Below are positions 54,540 through 64,000 of a DNA stretch of 64,000 nt, piece by piece. The stretch comes from Schistocephalus solidus (taxonomy: Eukaryota > Platyhelminthes > Cestoda > Diphyllobothriidea > Diphyllobothriidae): assembly GCA_017591395.1 (NCBI GenBank), contig WEDG01001338.1, positions 62,001 through 126,000 on the forward strand, read 5' to 3'. Under the pieces are notes generated by a model. That model did not search any database. It was not told the DNA's origin and was given only the letters and a program-made list of their open reading frames with translations. Positions within the stretch are counted from its first letter, which is position 1, and every line of letters starts with the position of its first letter. The translations under genes were made by a program, and so were the position numbers.

Positions 54540-54632
54540 GTCGTCAACTGAGAAGAAGTAGATGCGATCGCTGAGACAAGAGATTTAGTCGCCTGACGTT
54601 TCAGATTCCAACTTGAACCCAGCATCAGAGAC
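54540..54632 (-). ncRNA. Hammerhead-core-like unit inserted in the second element
   Basis: Minus strand: CTGATGC (complement at 54622-54628), helix GGTTC..GAATC with loop AAGTTG, then GAAAC and GTC (complement at 54595-54602), CAGGCGA and CAGCGATCGCATCT. It matches 23914-23998 over about 85 bases. The last core base before helix II is C instead of A. Confidence 0.5.
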
Positions 54633-55324
54633 AGTATCAAATAGGGGTAATTCGTACACAGGGAGTTGCAATATTTATAGGATGCTGTCGCTATGCTACT
54701 GCACGCCTACGGCAGTAGCGAGTGCTACGGGACTCGCATTTCGCTTGTGTTGGTCGTCTCACTTTCGCCGTTGGGGTTTTGTTTGAAGAGGACATCAAGG
54801 AAAGGTAGCTGCTGTTCTTGTTTCTCTTCCCTTGTGAATCTTATACCAGAGTAGGTTACATTGAGCAAGTTATGGAAGTTTTGCAGTATGTTTTTCTTGA
54901 TGCTAAAAAACGTGTCCTCTACGTAATGACGCCAAAAAACAGGCTCAATTTGGATTAATTCAGTGTTTTCTAGCTACTGTTGTACCAGTTCTGCTACTAA
55001 ACCGGAGATCAGGGAGCCAATTGGAGCTCATGGGTTTCTCCAGCAAAGGTGAAGTAAGTCTTTTTGGCAAAATTGGCATTTAATTTTGAGTGGACTCTGA
55101 GCCTCGATGTATGCCTTTTCAAGTCTCTGGCGTAGCACTTCGTGCGCCAAATTCTGAGGGATGGGTGTAAATAACTCAGTCATATCGAAAGAGACAATGA
55201 TTTCATCCGAGTGGATCGTCCGACCTTAAAGGGCTTCGAGGAATTGTTAGGTTGACCGAACTGAGAGAGTCGAATCGGAGTAGATGACCTTTGCCGAGTT
55301 ATGAGTAAGGTCGCCTATTCGTTG

Positions 55325-55372
55325 CTGTTGCTAACTCTGAAGATGGACTCCTGATGAGTTTGAAAGCTTGTT
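55325..55372 (+). ncRNA. Hammerhead-like motif, inverted relative to the second element
   Basis: Plus strand: CTGAAGA (55337-55343), ACTC..GAGT helix with a 5-base loop, then TTGAAAGC (GAAA at 55362-55365). The CTGANGA block is intact; the bases after GAAA are AGCTT rather than a clear GTC. Together with 53747-53800 (minus) it brackets the second Penelope-like relic as an inverted pair. Confidence 0.5.
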
Positions 55373-55379
55373 CCGGTGC

Positions 55380-56550
55380 TCGAACAGACTTCGCCTTTGC
55401 TCACCAATGATGTGCAAAAGCTGTGTAGGCATACCACCTAGAATCGACTTTTCATGCTTAATTGCCCGACGCCAACCCGCATATTCGACTTCCTCATGAG
55501 ATCCAAAGGTACAAGGATATAGGTTTTTAAGCGGTCTGTTCAGCGTGGCGACAGCAACCGCACCCTTTTGCCGGTTGATTTCGGGCGCCGAATGTGATCT
55601 GAACATCGGCTAGCCGATACCATGACACTGATGTGCATTTTCGTCTTGAACGACTGGCCAAAGCCGGACACAGTTGCCGCTCAAGCATGCAGCTCGATCC
55701 GTGGCTAACAGCCCTGAAAGGTGGCACTCAGCCAGATTGAGCAATTGCTACTACTCTCTTCTGGGCTGGGATGCGTGACCGGACATCAGATCGCGTTGGC
55801 CAACCGGGTCTCAGGTCCGATGAAAAACGTCATCTGTGTGCTGTTAAGATACACTTGCCCACCTGAAACACCAAGACCTCGAGAGAGACCCTTCAGCCTT
55901 CGTTTTCACTCAAAGCTTGGCACTAATTTCCCGGTCGAGGCCAGTGAAATTTCGATGAGCCTTGAGAGACCTGTAAATAACCACCATGTCATTGCCCATA
56001 CCTCGCAGCTTAGACGTACTTCAAAGGATTTTGTCTTGCAGACGTGGTATCCTAATAAATTCATTCAATTACTTGAGTAAAAATTCAATGTATAGCTACT
56101 GGTTCATTCTCGTCATTGTATGCCGCCAAGCGGGCACAAAAGGTTTCAGATAACGAACCTCCTCGCGGATTCAAAGGTAAGTCATCGCGAATCAGCAGAG
56201 ACGACTGAAGATGACAGCCAGACACCCAATGGAATGTGCTTTCCCCATCATTGGCTTGAAAAACGATTATTTTCGAGATGTTTGGCTTCTCTGCCGTTTT
56301 GATCTGTCAGAGATTGCGCAAAAATGTAGCAGAAAACTATCAGCTGATCAGTCACCACCAGTCTTGGACCAGCCTGGCATAGGGCGAGGCTAGAGAAGGT
56401 AGGTTAATTGGCCTGAATTATTTGCGAGTTTGACCAATAAACCCACGATACCATCTTCAAAGCGAGTTTGTTAAAACGAGTTGACAGGACAGTCATTTTC
56501 GAGCGATGACGCAAAAGCAGACGATCTTGAACTGACGGGTTACTGATGGA
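55380..56550. other. Unrecognised stretch
   Basis: An open frame of 119 residues (plus, 55721-56080) and several of 60 residues lie here, without recognised motifs. Not called as genes. Confidence 0.4.
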
Positions 56551-57990
56551 GGAGGGTTAGTTTATCGAACAGCTGGCTTGAATGGGGCGAATAGCGGCTA
56601 CAGGCACGTGTGAACCAGAGGTAACACGGCCTGTCCGGAGTCACTGGCACTTGGAGTCCCATAGGTGTGAGTGACCACCTTGTATCCATTCACAAGCTCC
56701 GCGGCATTCCACTTCGTCTGGGGCAGGCACAATTCTCTGCTGATGTCCGTTAAGTATATGTTGGTTTAGGGAAGTTAAATTGACAATGGTAAATTAACTG
56801 TGGCATGGTTTAGGCCAAGGTGACAGTTTATGGGCAGAACGAAGTGAGTAGCCTTCAGTCTATTCAGGAAATAATTACCACCAAGGAGACGGTCCAGAGA
56901 GTTGAGGGAGCCAGACTATTCGATATTTGCGATCACCGCCGACTATTCATCACTGTGACCAATGCGTGTAGTTGTGCTTACTCCCACGCCACCAACCTCT
57001 AAGGGGCGTAGAGGTGCGACAGTCCATCCGTCGTACTCAATGCGGACACCTCCACTCCCTAAATAAAGGTAGGGCTCTAGCAGTTTGCACATGAACGACA
57101 TGGGCGTCAATGCCTCCCCTTGATTTCACTCGGATACGAAAGAAGGAATGAACCAGACGATCGGAAGATAGGCTGAATTACTTTGTATTTAGTGCCATCC
57201 TAAGCGCACCACAAGTCCGTTTCGCTGTAAAATACGGGCCCCCGAATGCAGGCCTCCCGCTCGGTCTGAAGACCAGCGCCACCCGTTTCGGGAGTTGGTG
57301 TTGGGACATACGAGGACACTAGGGTGATCAATTCCCGGTTTTTGGCCATAAAATAGATAGGTAAATGCCAAAGCTAGGCTAGGGCGAATAGTGTTAAACG
57401 GTGTCTGACACTGCCGGGGTCGTAGCCCGACCATAACTTTGGATCCTCAGATGCTCCCGAACTTCCGTTCAGTTAACTGAGCTGAGAGTCCTGTTAGCTT
57501 TGCCAAAAGTGCAACTTAGAGCACACAGGAGTATTCTTTCAGAGAACGGGTGATTCCAAACTGGTGCCTCTAAATGGAACTGACCGGAAGAGGCCTAGGC
57601 CCCAATGCGGTTCGGTGGGGACGTCAGGCCCTCCATCCCCGAATGCAAGAAAGCTGCTCGGATACTACTCTCGCAAATTTAACATCCCCCCAGCGGTTAC
57701 TTGATCGGTGACACGTGGTCGTACCCATCCTTTGGAATCATCTGCAGCCCGAGGCGACCCGCAAAGCCGATGATTTGTTCTACCACACGCGATCCCTGTC
57801 GCATAACCAACTTGGCAGACGTCAGGTGGACTTTCCTATACATTAGACCATCGTACTTAACCTCCACAAAACGTGCTAGTCAGACACATCCTGCCATGGC
57901 GATTTCAAAACCATCTTCCCTCACCCAGTACCTAAACGAAAATATGCGGATTAAACCTCCGGCTACGGATACCCTAATGGGATAGGTCGT
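56550..57990 (-). pseudogene. Unidentified coding-like relic
   Basis: On the minus strand, stretches read like a real protein broken by stops and frameshifts: RYWVREDGFEIAMAGCV (about 57930), LARFVEVKYDGLMYRKVHLT and SAKLVMRQGSRVVEQIIGFA with GRLGLQMIPKDGYDHVS (57870-57710), then FHLEAPVWNHPFSERILLC (about 57560), GGVRIEYDGWTVAPLRPLEV (about 57040) and NAAELVNGYKVVTHTYGTP with SDSGQAVLPLVHTCL (56720-56610). I do not recognise the family. Two segments share an E-x-x-YDG-like pattern (EVKYDG, RIEYDG). It could be a transposable-element protein, an old virus-derived sequence or a decayed host gene. Confidence 0.4.
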
Positions 57991-58591
57991 CCATATTTAA
58001 AAATTTCAAAAGTAATGCCGATAGTTCTTACACATTTTAATGGTTAATGAGGTTTAATGTTTTTGGCCTTGTTCGATGCCATAGGCAAGGAAAAGGGCTA
58101 AAAATAAATATCGACCAGAACAAAGACAATGAACGCCTTTCTACACGACGGATTAGCGTTGTGGAAGGCTGATGAGCACGACAAGATGGGAGGATACAAC
58201 GGTATACAAAAAAGAAATAAAGACGTGGCGGAGGGGTTAGGGGTTGAGCGGGCATTCACCGGCTGGGAACGCTGGCTGAGGGACGAGCCAAATTAAGTGT
58301 ACACTCAAAACACTATGGCACAGTAAACGTCCAACAACGACAGCGGTACCATCTGAGTTCGCGTTGTGCAAATAAAAGGCTAGTAAAATGCAAGCTGTAC
58401 TCAAAAGCACGCACATGCGCGAGCACGGGTACTGTCACATGTAAATTCGAGTTTTAGTAGGCTGTGATGGGCCCTGTGGTAGACCTTTTCGGGTGGTGAT
58501 AGTGGTGCGTTGAGATGAACGTGCAAGTACCGGGGGCGCTTAGCAAGGAGAGAAGACGGAAAGGCCACATTTGTGTGCAGGATAGTTTTAA

Positions 58592-58765
58592 TTAGTAATG
58601 ATGCGGATCAGTATCCCTGAGCGAGCAACGTGAGTAGTACTCCTCGTAGGCGTCGGCCATTCGCACAGCAGCAGCATGCTCTAGGAGGCTCGACTGGATC
58701 TCATCTCGCCAGCCGGGATTCTTTTGACCAATCATGTCAGCGGCGATTTGCAGGACTGGGTCTGT
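58592..58765 (-). CDS. Possible last exon of an unidentified gene
   Basis: On the minus strand a pyrimidine run ending CGTCCGGTACAG (ending at about 58764) could be a splice acceptor. From there the frame reads DPVLQIAADMIGQKNPGW, RDEIQSSLLEHAAAVRMADA and YEEYYSRCSLRDTDPHHY, then stop at 58592. Composition is helical and protein-like, without low complexity, and an ATTAAA poly(A)-like hexamer follows the stop. I do not recognise the family, and no upstream exon could be located, so this could also be a chance frame. Confidence 0.35.
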   Translation of the reverse strand, partial: TDPVLQIAADMIGQKNPGWRDEIQSSLLEHAAAVRMADAYEEYYSRCSLRDTDPHHY

Positions 58766-58769
58766 ACCG

Positions 58770-59790
58770 GACGAAAAAAAGACCAAAAAGACGAAGACTG
58801 TGTTAAGGAGCTGGCCAAGAGACTGACAAGCGGAAAGAACAGTAGTTGGGTACTGCTAATCCTAGTCCGACAGGACCATGGCGTGATAAACAAGGCAGTG
58901 TTGTAGCCAGGTGGGGGTGGGGATAAAGATGAAAGGAAGGTAAGGGCAGTGTAGTAAGAAGACTGCAAGGTCCAGGCATCAGGCTATACGCAAAAGGCGT
59001 CTGAGGAATCGGTCAAATGATGTCTAAACGGCAACTGCGAGAAGCAAATGAGTCATATTTGGCGAGGAATCGTCTGTTCTGTAGCATGCTGTTTTAACAA
59101 AGAAACGAAATAGGTGTACGCATTTGAGCCGTTAGGGCTGAATTTCTGCGCCTCTTCATCTTAGAGATGGCGACCGTAAATAATAAGGATAAGTTTACCG
59201 TAAAGGATGTCTTTCTCAGATGTCAACCAGGTACCCAGCTGACAGCTTACTGGTTTTGTGGGCTGCGATGTGGTACAAAAAACAAATGTTGCCGCCGTTC
59301 TATTGAAAAATGGCATGTTTTGGTCCCAAAATTCCCCTAAATTATACTTATTCGTACTGCCTTGCAACCATTATAGCCACATTGGGGTTTTCAACAAACG
59401 GCCCCGGACGCCTGCGGTGAACATACAGTGGCACTTCGGAAGCAGTTACTACTATCCCTATCAGATGGGTCAGACAGCCCCAAATGCCGGACCTACAGCA
59501 TGGTCTTTAAACATCATGAAGTCCAACGTCGGATGGTTGATAAAACAACCCAGGAGCGATGTCCATTGGATAGTTGTTACACAACTGGCAGAAGCGAGAC
59601 GAAAATCACTCCAATTTGTACGCACATCTGGCCAGAGCGACTGACATCCGCAACGAAAAGATAACCGACAGGCTCCCTCCTGCGAACAGTATTCGCGGGA
59701 TGTTGGCACAAATGTGCACGTGACTCCAGTCAGGGCTTTGCGTACTCGTCTAAAATTTGTATCAGACTTTAGACCTGGCCGAAACCATGT
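58770..59790. other. Unrecognised stretch
   Basis: Contains a plus frame of 128 residues (59258-59644) without motifs, overlapped antisense by others; not supported as a gene. Confidence 0.4.
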
Positions 59791-59794
59791 TACG

Positions 59795-60440
59795 CTACGG
59801 CTTACTAAAAGCCGTGGCTTGGAAGGTTGCCAACTGACGCTATATACCAGACAATGCTGTCAGCCCAATGTGCGTTGAATGACTGACCAGCGGACTGGGA
59901 GTCAGACGGCGATGGCTGCTTCTTACCTCTTGGTTTTGGTAATTCTGGTGTTTGTCAAGGGGGCCAGGTCGTGCTGTGGCGCGCCCTGTCAGCCACTGCG
60001 CCCACTCCCGCATCAGACAACTGATCGGCTCGGACGGTAGGCGGGGGAGAGTGATTTCGACGGCTCAGTACATGTTCCTAACTATAAACAATCGGGCGCA
60101 CTTGAAACTATCACGGTGCGCTAAAACACGTAGCTAGGAAGGCTTCCATCTGACGGGATAACTCGGTCCGACTGCAATGGCTCCTTCTCAATGTGGGCTT
60201 TAAGGCACTCCCACTCGGCTGGGATCCGAGCCACCTCCGCGTTATTCTTTACAGTTATTTGTCCTCGGTTGTGGTGGAACAAAGTGCGTAGGCCTGCGCC
60301 CCCTCCCATCTCCGGCCTTCTTGATACCGGCCCAGGTTCGGGAGCGGAAAAGAGAGGTAGATGCATCGCGAAATTAATCTTACTATAATCCAACGCAAGT
60401 CAACGTCCCTACACCACCCTGCTGTGAGCACACGGTAGAA
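59795..60440 (-). repeat. R-family copies, inverted
   Basis: TAAAAGCCGTGGCTTGGAAG with GTTGCCAACTGACG (59803-59836) is the complement of 5143-5178; ACTATAAACAATC and GAAACTATCACGGTGCGCTA (60080-60124) is the complement of 5870-5910; CAATGGCTCCTTCTCAATGT with GGCTTTAAGGCACTCCCACT (60174-60213) is the complement of 5720-5756. The order is that of the 5-kb array read backwards. Confidence 0.7.
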
Positions 60441-60444
60441 ATCG

Positions 60445-63400
60445 TCAAGACTACGAATTCGAATTGTCAAGAAGAAAATGTGAAAGTACAGAGGCCTTAA
60501 ACGAACGCGAAAGTTGACGCAACTCCGCAAAACTTTTCAGTTGAAATCAAATCGACATACACGACCGCCTAAGTGGCGAACTCTTTGGTAAACGAAGGAT
60601 ACATAAGCGGCCTCAGTTCTTGACAGCGCTCGAGGAAACAGGATTCAACCTTCTATAGCTGTTTCGCAGCAGAAAACACGCTTGCACATTATGTTTTCAA
60701 GTTCAAAATGTGAAAGTGAACCTCGTACCGTCGTTGCCCACAGGTTCCGAGGTTGGAAGTTAGGTTGGTTTTGCCATGATGTGCTGCTTGAGTTCTGTTT
60801 CGCCAAGCTACTTAAGCAGACAAGCGAAAGAGTGTATGGTTGGACGGGAAAATCAGCTGAGTAGAGTTGAAACGGCTGTTCCGACGGAGACCGAAGATTG
60901 CGCGCAAAAAAACGGGATGAACCTTCCGTTGTCACCAAATGGGCCATAATTACAAGTTAACCAATACTTCGGAGTAGTCACTACACTCCGCTATTCGAAA
61001 ATATACAATCCTGAGCCTGACCAAGAGTTTAAGGGAAAAGGACAAAGGAGTGAAGGAAGTGGCATAATTCTAGAAAAAAAGGGGAAATGACAGCTCGGTT
61101 TATGTAGCCAGTAAATCGTAGATATCAGAAAGAAGGAGAGAAGGCAGCGTCTGTGAACATGCCTTGTCAAAGAAGCGTACACGAAAGGACCGTTATACAT
61201 CGGGCCACGATACCAATGTCTTCGCCCTTCCATATGACATTGGATACAACCCAGTGGACTAGGGTTAGCTCCTTCGTTCTGAAAAATTGTCCGTTGAATG
61301 CATTAAGCCCATCCAGACTGCAGCGAGTTAGTAGCTTTCTACCATCCGTATTGCAAAAAGCCCAAAACGGAAATTTCCCTTAAAGCAAATGAATATTAGC
61401 TTAAGTAAAATATCGGAACAGAACAACGCGCACGCACGCAAGCGAAATGCTCGATTGTCCAACCTCCATTCGTTGGAGCAAGCATCAGGACTTATATGCG
61501 CAGCCAAAAGTTGTCCAAATGTGAAAAGAGTGGAGACAAGAAACGTGGTCCTGATCCCGGAAGACTGCTGACAATTGAACTTTCTAGAGTAACACAGCAG
61601 TGGAAGGCCGTGGATATAAGACTTATGTTCAACGTGTGCAGCTCAGTCACACGTCTCGGTGAAATGAATGTTGTTTTGCGTTAATCCGTGATTAAGTGGG
61701 CACAATTAAGGGCCTACGACTGCGCTTAAAGTGCATCGTCGTTCGCTGACACGGTCAGAGGTCCTAAAAACGTCTGACCGAGCATTGCTTTTAATGGTTT
61801 GCGAAAACGAGTCCCTGAATATAAACCACATTTGCAACATGGGATATGACGACTTCTCAATAAGGCGAACGGAAATGCTGTTAGACTGGCAGACCTCAGC
61901 AGTTCACCAAGGCCCTTAAGGGCTCTATTGTGGCTGCACGCAATGCCTTGGTTGGCTGTACTGACTAAAACGTTTGACGGTAACACACAGAACTTCTATT
62001 TACATGCTGACTATAATAATCTAGGACAACGCCTGGCAGTAGATCAAACGAGCTTCGATGAAGCTTTGCCCTACCTATATATCACCGTAACGCGAATGGT
62101 AACGTAATGCGATGTTATTTAAAGTTGAAGCAGCAACAACGCCACTGGAGTAACCTCGCAAAAATGTCTGAGACGCCGAAGCTCAGTGTCAGCCATAGCA
62201 CAATTCAATGCGATTCACTCGAAACGCCCCGAAATAGTTGGCTTAAGCTAAGACCTTTATTAATCATTTTCTACTAGATTTAAACAAAACGAAACGCGCA
62301 GAGGTACACGCAAGTCAGCGAAATGCTGAGTTGAAGCAGGTGTCAAGATCTGGGGTTAGACCATGGCCTGTAAACGAGGTTCGGCTTCGAGGAGCCGACA
62401 TAATGTGGTAGGACTGAAACTCCGATGTCGGTGCGGCACACGTGCAAGCTACATCCCAGGCAATGCACACAGGCGCTGCAGAAGAGAAGAAGACGTGTTA
62501 GGGGAAAGGGGGAGAGATGAGAAGAGAATGAGGGCTACAACACCATACATAGGCAACTGGCGCACAGCTACTCTGTGTGCACGTGTATGTGCGATTATTA
62601 CGATATTTTTAAGCAGATTAGAATGTAGGCGTTGCGAGTTTTACCACGATCTTACCAACGCCAACCGACCGGTGAGAAGGGGCAGGAAGACGGTGGTGGC
62701 GGCGGCAGCGTTTTCTCACTATCCAAAGCCCGTTAACAAATCGAGCACGTTGTTGCTGTTTGGCTGTGAGAGCATCTGTGAGACATGCAGTAAGAATGGC
62801 TGCTGTGCGCGAACGTCGCTCTGGCGTGCGCGTGTCGTTTGCCAGGCCGTCGCGTTCCGTTTGCGTGATGTACGCGCCTGCACGTATCTGTATCACGCAG
62901 AACCTGTCTGGGGGCTGGTATTTTGTCTACCAGGCCGATAGTACGCCTCAGTCTATGCGCAGTGATGGAGGAGCGCAGAGCTCTAAAGCTTGACTGCCTC
63001 GGAGTTTTGGGGGCGGGAATGTGCGCAACGCGATATTCCCTCGTCTAGTGCTGCAGCATGTTCCCTGTCTGTGCGTGCGCATGGGTTGCGACGCACCTTA
63101 GCAAGGGGTGATAGAGATGGGACTAAGAGTGAAACAACAAGAGAGGCAGGCAGAGAGAGAGACGCGGAGAGGGTACAGAAATTAGACAAAGGGTGCGCAC
63201 GTCTAAGATTGCGACGAGGCCGCAACCACCTTTGCCGTCGAGGTTGGAAATAGGCATTTAACAAAATAGTCTCCACACACTAGCACCTAGTGAGTTACTT
63301 CAAGCAAGCGTTTCGCTTTGCGTACGCGCGTGAATCAAGACTCAAAACAGTAATGCCGAGATGGCCAATCACATACAACTTCGACTACAGAGTGGTCTGT

Positions 63401-64000
63401 GCATGGTTTGCCACTGGTCGGGACAAGCGCCTGTCTACCAGCACGAAACTTGATTGAAATTCTTATCGCTGGTGTATTATCCACCAGGACTTGAGGAAGC
63501 AGATCTTTGCTACTGTTTGAAGATTGGGTCCTGCAAGAGAAAAAGAAGCCACAGACCAACTCGCGATGGGATGTACAACCTTAAATGCGCGGAGGACGCA
63601 TGCAGCATCAGTTAATGTTTTAAAGGAGTCGAACTTCACTGAGGTGAGGACTACCAAAATCCAGAGCTCAAAATGGCTCTGATGAGATCGACGACGTATA
63701 AGTTCCCTGGGAGCTCCCAAGTACGCTGTGCACTCAAAGCGTTTTGATTCGATGAACGGTGTATTGAAGTTTCCAATAAAAAAATCAATACAAATTTCCA
63801 TCGCCCTCCCCGTGCCGATAAATGGAGGTCATAATGAACTCGTATGAGTGGTAGATAGAACAAGACGTGGCCATCGGATGTAGGGCAAATGGTGTAGAGA
63901 GCACTAGCAGAAAAACAGACCTACGAGCAAAACAGGCCGGCAGAGCACTATAAACCCACTTTGAAGCAGCTCAAAAACAACTCAAGAATTGTTTCGCTGT
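60445..64000. other. Unrecognised stretch
   Basis: No gene or element assigned. 62.4-63.2 kb is richer in G and C and contains a 192-residue frame (plus, 62363-62941) with overlapping antisense frames; residues are Arg/Cys-rich without a domain, so it is not called. The last kilobase has only short frames. Confidence 0.4.

Larger units (their letters stand above)
53745..55380 (-). pseudogene. Second Penelope-like element, minus strand, broken
   Basis: Minus strand, from right to left: IVSFDMTELFTPIPQNLAHE (about 55195), LKIKCQFCQKDLLHLCW, a damaged GSLISGLVAELVQQ (about 55010), RHYVEDTFFSI (catalytic motif altered, about 54930), NVTYSGIRFTREEKQEQQLP and FLDVLFKQN (about 54790); then a hammerhead-like unit interrupts the frame (54540-54632); then TTVYRKVTNTTQFLSSHSNH with HKRSCVRMLFKRIQTH (54540-54440), LPYIKEVSEATERIVAG (about 54250), a decayed GIY-YIG stretch, and KAGNKTSRELIEAWSMDENS with SIYLAPAYRALRSH (53960-53860). 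Many frameshifts. It points towards the first element (tail-to-tail, about 850 bases between stops). Confidence 0.8.

Noticed and set aside
59258..59644. 128-residue plus-strand frame as a gene
   Set aside because: No domain or splice context; overlapping frames on both strands are similar in length.
62363..62941. 192-residue plus-strand frame as a gene
   Set aside because: Lies in GC-rich sequence where stop codons are rarer; antisense and alternative frames are equally open, no domain recognised.

Overview
The window looks like repeat-dominated, gene-poor eukaryotic (metazoan) DNA. No complete host protein gene, rRNA or tRNA gene could be supported. The mixture of families (Penelope-like retroelements with GIY-YIG ends, a CR1/Jockey-type LINE, a Ty3/gypsy relic, a tRNA-derived SINE in many copies, and hammerhead ribozyme motifs) resembles flatworm genomes, most likely a large-genome tapeworm. 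That assignment is inference from family resemblance only.

Layout. 1-1000: end of an interspersed repeat, then a pyrimidine microsatellite. 1-10.5 kb: mostly unrecognised DNA with a triple repeat (5.0-6.0 kb), a SINE and decayed copies of a DNA-transposon-like family whose interior resembles degenerate TTAGGG repeats. 10.5-17 kb: more of that family, a Penelope-type GIY-YIG relic (14.75-15.3 kb) and another interspersed family here called T. 17.2-19.5 kb: two relics of one Penelope lineage in inverted orientation; the rightward one has reverse transcriptase and GIY-YIG regions. 23-25 kb: a 160-bp duplication, a hammerhead-like unit and a minisatellite. 27.5-28.45 kb: 3' part of a LINE on the minus strand. 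28.6-42.4 kb: SINEs, T copies (one inverted pair), a well-preserved MITE-like element and a possible hAT trace. 43.5-44.36 kb: an 860-bp purine tract. 44.7-47.25 kb: a Ty3/gypsy relic whose reverse transcriptase and RNase H/integrase lie on opposite strands. 48.6-49.5 kb: SINE cluster. 50.3-55.4 kb: the most interesting part. Three 354-bp tandem repeats, each folding as a hammerhead ribozyme, stand directly upstream of a rightward Penelope-like element; a second, leftward element follows tail-to-tail and is flanked by hammerhead-like cores in inverted orientation. 55.4-64 kb: unrecognised DNA, an unidentified coding-like relic (minus), one possible last exon (minus) and inverted copies of the 5-kb repeat.

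How it fits together. Nearly everything identifiable is mobile-element debris. The link between reverse transcriptase/GIY-YIG relics and self-cleaving RNA motifs is the coherent biological theme: hammerheads are known in Penelope-like elements, and here they appear as a tandem array, as solo motifs and at element ends. All reverse transcriptase genes seen are broken by stops, frameshifts or damaged catalytic motifs, so no autonomous element was found.
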